A DNA stretch of 64,000 nt from Gongronella butleri (Eukaryota > Mucoromycota > Mucoromycetes > Mucorales > Cunninghamellaceae): NCBI GenBank assembly GCA_025201375.1, contig JAIWZP010000044.1, forward strand, positions 124,001 through 188,000. Direction: 5' to 3'. Shown here piece by piece: positions 55,775 through 64,000 of the stretch (the stretch's first letter is position 1; every line of letters begins with the position of its first letter). Below the pieces are notes generated by a model. It was not told the DNA's origin. It saw only the letters and a list, made by a program, of their open reading frames with translations, and made no database searches. The translations under genes were made by a program, and so were the position numbers.

Positions 55775-55960
55775 CCTTGGAAAATTTGCCATTTTGAAAA
55801 TCGGCTTTGCGTGCCATCTAGTGACCGCAAAACTGTAAGAGTGGTCTCATTTGAACGACAAGAGTGGGAAGCGTTAGACCAAAGAGCGCAGACCATCGTT
55901 TGAATGGGGTTTCATCGACACGCGATTGAAAAATATGTAAATCGACCCTGGTTGCCGCTT
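55775..55960 (+). repeat. Dispersed repeat R1, copy 5 (3' part)
   Basis: gaaaatcggctttgcgtgcc atctagtgaccgcaaaactg and gtctcatttgaacgac follow the order seen at 50836-50900. The start of the family is missing here. Confidence 0.65.
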
Positions 55961-56164
55961 GCCGCGTCAGCTGTGTGATCTATCTCCATTTTTTTCCTGA
56001 TCAGCACTGTAGTCATACAAACGCAGCTTTTCTGCGTATGCGTGTGACGCACACCAACTTTAGAAACAAATTAAAACTGAAAATCGCCTTTTTCGACAAT
56101 GACAGGCGCTGCACTGATCCGGCGCCTGTCAAATTGGCCTTTGGAAGTTGTGGCATACCACTAA

Positions 56165-56700
56165 ACCAAGAAGCCGCCGATGAATAACAATCCAAGAAGA
56201 AACTCGAGTTTTCCATGAAATTTTTGAAAAAAATCAGAAAAACATGCAAACATGACTTCATGGCTACCCAGTTGCTGTCCTGGCATTGTGCCTGCTGTGC
56301 ATGCATTGTGGCGTCGTCTTTGCTCCTGATTTGCGTGATGTGCGATCAGATTCGGATCGACTTTTGGCCGCCGCGCGCGGGGTTGCAATTTTTTTTTTTT
56401 TCACGAGTTTTTTTTTTTTTTTTTTGCACAATTGAAACAGCCAATGTGGCATCTAGCCTGCTGTTGACCGAGAGCACCACGCCTATTCAAGTGGTTCACT
56501 CGAATTTCAGACAATTTGAAAATGTAAAGTATAAAGACTTGTGTGTACGCGCTATTTCTTCGATGCGACTCGATGAGGTCCTAACAATATGGGATTGGCA
56601 TTTGGCGTCGAATCACGGTGATGCATCCGAGACCATTTTGCGCATCGATCGTCCCAGTCAATGTCTAGAAAATGGTATACACGGGATTTCCCCCCAGAAA
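56165..56700 (+). repeat. Inverted repeat, left arm
   Basis: Pairs with 57010-57515 in opposite orientation. Shared text includes ccgatgaataacaatccaag, aacatgcaaacatgacttca, ggcacaatg-type text around tgtgcatgcattgtggcgtc, ggatcgacttttggccgccg, ccgagagcaccacgcctatt and tataaagacttgtgtgt. An open reading of the left arm gives SLLLTESTTPIQVVHSNFRQ, and the right arm preserves TESTTPIQV. Confidence 0.85.
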
Positions 56701-57009
56701 TACACGAATACACGCAAATGAGGCATTTCTGCAGTACCATTGCATACTAGTGATGCCAGGATGCGCCTTTTGTGGCCAGCGCACAACCTGGTTCAAATTA
56801 GGAACTGTTTGCTCAAGCGCATCAGGAGATAATGTAGCTTGTTTTTGGTTTCCAGGTACGGCATTTCTCAAAAACAGATCATGACCTTCAATGTCTGTGA
56901 AACCTTAGATTCGTAGAGTGCCAGCCACGGCCGCCTTTTAGTGCCAATTTGGATCCAATTGAACAGGTTTCCCAGTTGGTCGCTCTTTCCGTGCTATTTT
57001 CAGTACAAC

Positions 57010-57515
57010 GCGCAGCTGTTTGATCAGCACTGACCGGCATGATCGAGGCGAAAAACGTTCTCGAATGCATTATCATGACCAGACAGCAAATGCAATTGAT
57101 TTCCAATCCCATTTTGTTAGCATCTCATCGTCTTGCACTGAAGAAATAACCTGCACACACAAGTCTTTATACTTGTACATTTTTCAAATCGCCTGAAATT
57201 CGAAAGAAGCACTTGAATAGGCGTGGTGCTCTCGGTCAACAACGAGTTAGATGCCACATTGGCCGTCTCAGTTGTGCAAAACAAAAAAAAAAGATTGCAA
57301 CCCCGCGCGCGGCGGCCAAAAGTCGATCCGAATCTGGTTGCACACCACGCAAATCAGGAGCAAAGACGACGCCACAATGCATGCACAGCAGGCACAATGC
57401 CAGGACAGCAGCTGGGTAGCCATGAAGTCATGTTTGCATGTTTTTCTGATTTTTTTTCAAAAATTCATGGAAGACTCTTGAGTTTCTTCTTGGATTGTTA
57501 TTCATCGGCGAAGCT
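57010..57515 (-). repeat. Inverted repeat, right arm
   Basis: Reverse complement of 56165-56700 with scattered substitutions. The arms are separated by about 310 bases of unrelated sequence. The right arm abuts the T tract that begins the kinase duplication unit. Confidence 0.85.
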
Positions 57516-57730
57516 TTTTTTTTTTTTTTTTTTTTTCAAGGCGCGACTCACCAGCCGAAAATCAATATCATAGTCACGATTTGCCCACCGCGATTGCCGC
57601 GCCCGCTTCAATTATCTGATACCCCGCGGGCCGTCCATAAATGGATATGCCCTACGCCATCCCAATTTTGCCATTTTCTACCCCTTTCTTTTCATTTTCT
57701 TCTTTTTTTTTTCTCTTTACCTACTTATTC

Positions 57731-60176
57731 ATGACGATCAGCAAAGAAGAAAATCTCGCTCAAGTTGAGCGCCCTGTTGATCTCATGGCGATGGTATAAA
57801 TTTACAAAGGAATGATCCCATAGATGCTTTAAAATTCATCACATTTTTCTGTCAATGGCAGACCACTAATACCATGAATACCACTCTGCCGCCTAAATCA
57901 TCGCAAACATCGTTAGAAACGGCCACTAATCAGCGGCAACAGACACATGATTCGAGCGTAGCTAAAATCTCTGGCGCGTCTGGCCGAATGTCGCCAAACG
58001 AGTTTCCAAAGATAGCGATACATCAAGTATGATGAAACAAAAAAAAAAGGGGGCGACGCGAGCTCAATTAACCCACATTTTTATTTTTAGCCATGGCCAA
58101 GCCCATCTTTTGATTTAGAATGCGAACTAGCTAATGACACGAAAAGGGCGTCACAAAAAACCACCTCAAGCTACGGCGACGCGCAGGAATCCGATGTCAA
58201 TGAAGAAAATGGTGCGCTTTATGGCTCTTTATCCTTTGAAACTCACCTTATATTTTTCTTTTTTTCTTTCTCGTGACCAGAGGTGACACCGGATCTTGGC
58301 GCAGAAAACGTCGCTATGCAAGGAGCCATGAGTGACACGTGCGTCTTCCAGCCAAAACAAGCAATTTTTCTTACGCGCTTTTTTTTTTTTTTTTTTTACA
58401 ATTTTTATTGCAGTGACCAAGCCAATGAAAATCTAGAGCGGCAGCAACTCCAAGATATGGAGAGTCCAATATCACAACCAACGTCAACGACTCTACACGA
58501 CACAAATGGACCTATGACGCTCACTTCAGCATTATTTCATTCAATGCTTATAGCGATTCTGGCGCTTTACGTTTCAGGGATTGGTCTACTGCAATTAGTA
58601 GTGGACTTATGGTATAATCCCGGCGGCTGGCTTGATACATTATCTAGGATGTATATGGTGGTAGTGCAATTAATCAACAAGGCGCAAGTGAATCCTGTGC
58701 AATTAATCAACAAGGCGCTTAAGGCGCTAGTGTATCCTGATCCTGCGCATGTGGCTACTAGAGATAGCATGATTCATGCGATCACGCCCCCCGCCGTCGC
58801 CGCCGACACGGATCAACCCCAACAATACCAGCGGTTAGCTAAAAAATGGCAGAGAAAACGCGTTATATTAAGCAAATTGTCGTATATTGACGCGATTTTT
58901 TGTTTGCTGTTTAGCAGTACCAACGTCGTCAAGCCGACTCAGGAGCATGTTATGCGAGCGCCGACGCCTAATTCTTCGCCAGCTCTTGTGCAATGGGAAC
59001 GCGGCCGCTTGATTGGCCGAGGACATTTTGGCGCAGTCTATCTGGCCAAAAATTTGACCCATTACACGACGTTTGCCGTCAAGGTGATCAACCTCAACAC
59101 GACAAAGACATATCAAACCACCATGAACCCGCTCAATGTTGAGATTCGACTTCTAGCCAAACTCAAACACGAAAATATTGTGTGCTACCTCGGCCACAAT
59201 TTCGAAATTAACCAGTCAAGGATTGAGGAGCGGCTGCTGATCTTCATGGAGTTTGTGTCTGGCGGCAGTGTGGCCAGCCTTCTCAAAGAAAAGGGCAAAT
59301 TTCGCGTGCCCGTGATACGCCATTTTACGCGCCAGGTCGCCCGAGGTCTCGCATATATCCACGGCCAAATGGGGATCCATCGCGTAATTCCATCACATCA
59401 CGTCTCATTTTTGGCTCACTCTTCTTTTTCTGTAAAAAAAAGGACATTAAAGCTGCCATCCATCGCGTAATTCCATCACATCAAGTCTCATTTTTGGCTC
59501 ATTATTCTTTTTCTATAAAAAATAGGACATTAAAGCTGCCAATATTCTTGTCAACGGGCAAGGCGTGTGCAAAATTTCTGACTTTGGCTTGTCCAGGATC
59601 AACCACCACGATGAGGCTTACATGTCAATGACAGGCAGCCGCGGATTTAGCGGCAGCGCGCCTTGGATGGCACCTGAGGCCGTGACGCAGCAAGAAAAAT
59701 ATAGCGCAAAAGTTGACATTTGGTCCTTTGGCTGCACAGTTCTTGAAATGGCGACGGGTGAGCGTCCTTGGCCAGAGAAAGAATTCGTTTTCATCGTGAA
59801 TCAGGTATGATAAAATGGTTACAAAAGCACGAAAAACCATTGCGATACGGTACGATGCGTCGCCATTCTCATATCTTGTCTTTATTTTTTAAACGTGTGC
59901 AGGTTGGTCAAGGAATAGCACCACCCATTCCCGAAAAATTCCCAGCAGATGTCCGTGAATTCATCAATCAATGCTTTGTCGTGTAAGCCTTTTCGAGAAA
60001 GAGTGCGCTGAAAACGCGTGAATTGCGAGAAAATCAGGGGGAAAATTCATTTTTTTTTTGCTACATTCAGCAATCCCAAGGACCGTCCCACTGCGACCGA
60101 CCTCTTATCTCATCCATTCCTACAAGAAGATCCTGACTTTGATTACATGGTAAAGGGGTCATCCGCGGGAAATTAA
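57731..60176 (+). CDS. Membrane-anchored STE11-like Ser/Thr protein kinase, copy 1
   Basis: Ten exons: 57731-57793, 57862-58026, 58091-58211, 58281-58338, 58414-58881, 58915-59383, 59443-59466, 59526-59804, 59903-59982 and 60071-60176; 610 aa. The first 170 residues are polar and Ser/Thr-rich. Hydrophobic stretches near SMLIAILALYVSGIGLLQLV suggest one or two membrane segments. The kinase domain at the C-terminus has GRGHFGAVYLAKN, FAVKVINL, LIFMEFVSGGSVASLL, HRDIKAANILVN, KISDFGLSR, WMAPEAV, DIWSFGCTVLEMATGERPW and DRPTATDLLSHPFL. All catalytic residues are present. The pattern fits the MAPKKK/STE11 group; such kinases start MAP kinase cascades. An extra 24-nt exon (see separate entry) may insert eight residues at HRD. 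The final exon ends DYMVKGSSAGN; a donor-like ATGgtaaag there could lead to another exon (CACGCGTTTG at 60411), not resolved. Confidence 0.85.
59375..59540 (+). repeat. Duplicated intron with 24-nt in-frame exon at the HRD motif (kinase copy 1)
   Basis: An 83-bp segment is repeated in tandem: ATCCATCGC, an intron gtaattcc...ag, then GACATTAAAGCTGCC. Splicing both introns keeps a 24-nt exon (59443-59466) and yields IHR-DIKAAIHR-DIKAANIL. Skipping from donor 59384 to acceptor 59525 restores the canonical IHRDIKAANIL. Both choices keep frame. Confidence 0.85.
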
Positions 60177-61044
60177 CCTAATCACGCGTATTTACCGTGT
60201 TTTTTTGATAGTCGTTTCAATGGTAATGGGTACTTTATATCCCTGGTCCTCCTTTGACTTGTTCTTCGCACTTTCTTTTATCATTCCATTCCACGGCATT
60301 GCTGTATCATAGCTCGCAATTTCGACAATAAACGTTCAAAATACGATAAAAAGGCTAAAATGTCGATTTCCTCATCTGCCACCTAATCAATCCCTATTTT
60401 ATTGCGCAGCACGCGTTTGAAACACTCGTACAGCATGCACGGTACGTTTTGGAGTGTTTGGCATTGAGCTATCATAAAAAAGTATCAAAACAACCAAAAA
60501 GCTTCAAGTTTGAGATTACTGGCATTGCAATGATCCAAACGCTGTCAACTTTGGATTAGATGTCCCTAAACGAAAAGCAAAAGCATCATGTCGTTCAAAT
60601 ATGGGGTCGTTTGCAAGGCAGTCTCAAAAGAATCTCAGCCAAAAGGGCTCATTCAACTATCATCCTGGTCATTGGCTGGGCAACAATATATCAACCATCG
60701 CGTGTGATATCTCACATCAATGAGCGAGACAAAAGAGCTAAACATGCTTGTAGTTTGGGATGAATGCGTTGAGATCTCGGCAATTTTGTCATAAAAATAG
60801 TATTTTCGATCTTTTTTTTTTTTTTTTTTTTTTTTTTTTCCTCAAGGCGCGACTTACCAGCCGAAAATCAATACTGTATCATAGTCACGATTTGCCCACC
60901 GCGATTGCCGCGCCCGCTTCAATTATCTGATACCCCGCGGGCCGTCCATAAATGGATATGCCCTACGCCATCCCAATTTTGCCCTTTTCTTCCTCTTACT
61001 TTTCATTTTCTTCTTTTTTTTTTTTTCTCTTTACCTACTTATTC

Positions 61045-63626
61045 ATGACGATCAGCAAAGAAGAAAATCTCGCTCAAGTTGAGCGCCCTGTTGATTTCAT
61101 GGCGATGGTATAAATTTACAAAGGAATGATCCCATAGATGCTTTAAAATTCATCACATTTTTCTGTCAATGGCAGACCACTAATACCATGAATGCCACTC
61201 TGCCTCCTAAATCATCGCAAATATCCTTAGAAACGGCCACTAATCAACGGCAACAGACACATGACTCGAGCGTACCAAAAATCTCTGGCGCGTCCGACAG
61301 CATGTCGCCAAACGAGTTTCCAAAGATAGCGATACATCAAGTGTGACGAAACAAAAAAAGGGGGCGACGCGAGCTCAATTAGCCCACATTTTTATTTTTA
61401 GCCATGGCCAAGCCCATTTTTTGATTTAGAATGCGAGCTAGCTAATGACGCGAAAAGGGCGTCACAAAAAACCACCTCAAGCTGCAACGACACGCAGGAA
61501 TCCGATGTCAATGAAGAAAATGGTGCGCTTTATGGCTCTTTATCCTTTGAAACTCACCTTGTATTTTTCTTTTTTTCTTTCTCATGACCAGAGATGACAC
61601 CGGATCTTGGCGCAGAAAACGTCGCTATGCAAAGAGCCATGAGTGACACGTGCGTCTTCCAGCCAAAGCAAGCAATTTTTCTTATTACTGACACGCATGT
61701 TTTTTTTACAATTTTTTTGCAGTGACCGAGCCAATGAAAATCCAGAGCGGAAGCAACTCCAAGATGTGGAGAGTCCAATATCACAACCAACGTCAACGAC
61801 TCTACACGACACAGATGGCTCTAAGACGCTCACTCCAGCATCAACGTATTCATTGATGGCTGATATGGTGCTTTTAATTATAGTGGCTCTTTTAGTGCTA
61901 GTATTAGCGAAATTAGTACTAAGAGTGGCGTTATGGTATTATCCCGGCGCCTGGCATTTGGAAGTTGATCTATCAGAAGAGTTGGCGTCTATGGGCTTTC
62001 TCACTGTAGCGTTTTTGTGGCTGGTAATGAAAGATTCCGTAAGCAAGGCGCAAGAGAATCCTGGTCCTGCGCATGTGGCTGCGAGAGATAGCATGATTCA
62101 TGCGATTACGCCCCCCGCCGTCGCCGCCGACACGGATCAAACCCAACTATACCAGCGGTTAGTTAAAAAATGCGTTATATTAAGCAAATTGTTGTATATT
62201 GACGCGATGTTTTTTTTTGCTGCTTAGCGATACCAACGGCCCTTCGCTTTGGTCAAGGCACCCAAACCACACCAACCAGCGCGTCTTTGACCCATCTTTG
62301 TCAGATAGGCGCATTTTATCCCCAGTTCCTTCCTTGCAAATGACGCTGGCGTCACCATTACCGACCATGACACGCCTCGTCGAGCCGACTCAGGAGCATG
62401 TTATGCGAGCGCCGACGCCTAATTCTTCGCCAACTCGTGTGCAATGGGAATGCGGCCGCGAGATTGGCCGAGGACATTTTGGCAAAGTCTATCTGGCCAA
62501 AAATTTGACCCATGACACGACGTTTGCCGTCAAGGTGATTAACCTCAACACGACAAGCGCATATCAATCCACCATGAATCCACGCAATGCTGAGATTCGA
62601 CTCCTAGCCGAGCTCAAGCACGAAAATGTTGTGGACTACCTCGGCCACAATTTCGAAATTAACCAGTCAAGGATTGAGGAGCGGCTGCTGATCTTCATGG
62701 AGTTTGTGTCTGGCGGCAGTGTGGCCAGCCTTCTCAAAGAAAAGGGCAAATTTCGCGTGCCCGTGATACGCCATTTTACGCGCCAGGTCGCCCGAGGTCT
62801 CGCATATATCCACGGCCAAATGGGGATCCATCGCGTAATTCCATCACATCACGTCTCATTTTTGGCTCACTCTTCTTTTTCTGTAAAAAAAGGACATTAA
62901 AGCTGCCATCCATCGCGTAATTCCATCACATCAAGTCTCATTTTTGGCTCATTATTCTTTTTCTATAAAAAATAGGACATTAAAGCTGCCAATATTCTTG
63001 TCAACGGGCAAGGCGTGTGCAAAATTTCTGACTTTGGCTTGTCCAGGATCAACCACCACGATGAGGCTTACATGTCAATGACAGGCAGCCGCGGATTTAG
63101 CGGCAGCGCGCCTTGGATGGCACCTGAGGCCGTGACGCAGCAAGAAAAATATAGCGCAAAAGTTGACATTTGGTCCTTTGGCTGCACAGTTCTTGAAATG
63201 GCGACGGGTGAGCGTCCTTGGCCAGAGAAAGAATTCGTTTTCATCGTTGGTCAGGTATGATAAACTGGTTACAAAAGCAAGAAAAAACATTGCGATGCGT
63301 TACAATGCGTCGCCCTTCTCATATGTTGTCTGTATTTTTTAAACGTGTGCAGGTTGGTCAAGGAATAGCACCACCCATTCCCGAAAAATTCCCAGCAGAT
63401 GTCCGTGAATTCATCAATCAATGCTTTGTCGTGTAAGCCTTTTTGAGAAAGGATGCGCTGAACACGCGTGAATTGCGAGAAAATCAGGGGGAAAATTCAT
63501 TTTTTTTTTGCTACATTCAGCAATCCCAATGACCGACCCACTGCGACCGACCTCTTATCTCATCCATTCCTACAAGAAGATCCTGACTTTGATTACATGG
63601 TAAAGGGGTCATCTGCGAGAATTTAA
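61045..63626 (+). CDS. Membrane-anchored STE11-like Ser/Thr protein kinase, copy 2
   Basis: Same ten-exon plan: 61045-61107, 61176-61340, 61402-61522, 61592-61649, 61723-62193, 62228-62834, 62893-62916, 62976-63254, 63353-63432 and 63521-63626; 657 aa. The membrane region is quite different from copy 1 and more clearly helical (MADMVLLIIVALLVLVLAKL, then MGFLTVAFLWLVMK). After the intron at 62194-62227 it has about 45 extra linker residues (TNGPSLWSRHPNHTN onward) that copy 1 lacks. The kinase domain is intact: GRGHFGKVYLAKN, FAVKVINL, HRDIKAANIL, DFG, APE. The same duplicated intron and 24-nt exon occur. The last residues are DYMVKGSSARI. A stop seen at 62225-62227 falls inside the intron, so the gene is not broken. 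Confidence 0.85.
62826..62990 (+). repeat. Duplicated intron with 24-nt in-frame exon (kinase copy 2)
   Basis: Same structure as in copy 1, with an 82-bp period because the first intron has one A fewer. The optional exon is 62893-62916. Confidence 0.85.
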
Positions 63627-64000
63627 CCTAATCACGCGTATTTACCGCGATTTTTGATAGTCGTTTCAATGGTAATGGGTACTTTATATCCCTGGTCCTC
63701 CTTTGACTTGTTCTTCGCACTTTCTTTTATCATTCCATTCCACGGCATTGCTGTATCATAGCTCGCAATTTCGACAATAAACGTTCAAAATACGATAAAA
63801 AGGCTAAAATGTCGATTTCCTCATCTGCCACCTAATCAATCCCTATTTTATTGCGCAGCACGCGTTTGAAACACTCGTACAGCATGCACGGTACGTTTTG
63901 GAGTGTTTGGCATTGAGCTATCATAAAAAAGTATCAAAACAACCAAAAAGCTTCAAGTTTGAGATTACTGGCATTGCAATGATCCAAACGCTGTCAACTT

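Larger units (their letters stand above)
57537..60841. repeat. Tandem duplication, unit 1 (3.3 kb)
   Basis: Starts tcaaggcgcgactcaccagc just after a T tract. Unit 2 starts with the same text at 60842. The unit carries one kinase gene and its downstream flank. The start-codon spacing between the units is 3314 bases. Confidence 0.95.
60842..64000. repeat. Tandem duplication, unit 2 (cut by the window end)
   Basis: Collinear with unit 1 apart from extra coding sequence around 62235-62375. The downstream flank is again present from 63718 to the window end. Confidence 0.95.

Noticed and set aside
62194..62227. Apparent stop codon and frameshift in kinase copy 2
   Set aside because: It is removed as an intron (gtatat...cttag) that is also present in copy 1 at 58882-58914. 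Both genes then read through.
1..64000. CRISPR array, bacterial operon, prophage or insertion sequence
   Set aside because: None seen. Spliced genes, eukaryotic tRNAs and TATA-type promoters show this is eukaryotic nuclear DNA.

Overview
This is nuclear DNA of a eukaryote, almost certainly a fungus. Genes are split by many short introns (about 30 to 150 bases, GT..AG) whose middles or 3' ends are often long T tracts. The gene set is fungal: a Dsc E3 ligase subunit 3 (DUF2407), two alpha-arrestin-like proteins, an SLC35F-type transporter, a GGA adaptor, CWC15, LSM12 and a STE11-like kinase. A receptor-type guanylyl cyclase, propionyl-CoA carboxylase and a U12-type AT-AC intron are not typical of Dikarya, so an early-diverging lineage (Mucoromycota, Zoopagomycota or chytrid grade) is the best inference. 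The sequence alone does not settle it.

Layout. 1-10 kb: 3' part of a receptor guanylyl cyclase (minus; its catalytic domain lies off the left edge), a two-repeat Myb-like protein and a five-exon mitochondrial propionyl-CoA carboxylase alpha subunit. 10.4-21 kb: gene-poor and repeat-rich, with a 450-495 bp tandem array holding an internal minisatellite, a TGACTC-rich tract, two other repeat clusters and degenerate dispersed repeats, ending at a tRNA-Val. 22-34 kb: gene-dense; DSC3 and GGA diverge from a 263-bp shared promoter, followed by an SLC35F-like transporter, two tandem arrestins and CWC15. 34-36 kb: a dispersed-repeat island. 36-44 kb: two H2A-like histone-fold genes, an unknown gene, a small secreted protein, a cytochrome P450 and LSM12. 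44-57 kb: another repeat-rich island with tRNA-Thr, one poorly resolved gene, a decayed LRR-like gene, one small unknown gene and a large inverted repeat. 57.5-64 kb: a 3.3-kb tandem duplication, each unit carrying an intact, probably membrane-anchored STE11-like protein kinase gene.

There is no obvious operon-like theme. The genes cover signalling (guanylyl cyclase, kinases, arrestins), trafficking and protein quality control (GGA, DSC3), RNA processing (CWC15, LSM12), metabolism (PCCA, P450) and possibly chromatin (H2A-like pair). The most notable observations are: a duplicated intron that creates a 24-nt in-frame exon at the catalytic HRD motif of both kinases, inside an apparent gene-conversion tract; a U12 AT-AC intron in LSM12; a pair of tailless H2A-like proteins lacking most of the acidic patch; a fungal receptor guanylyl cyclase with a 16-nt exon; and a dispersed repeat family with protein-level conservation.

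Exon boundaries were placed by eye from GT/AG (or AT/AC) signals and reading-frame continuity. For the genes given with explicit exon lists, the lengths sum to a complete reading frame, except the guanylyl cyclase, which runs off the window.
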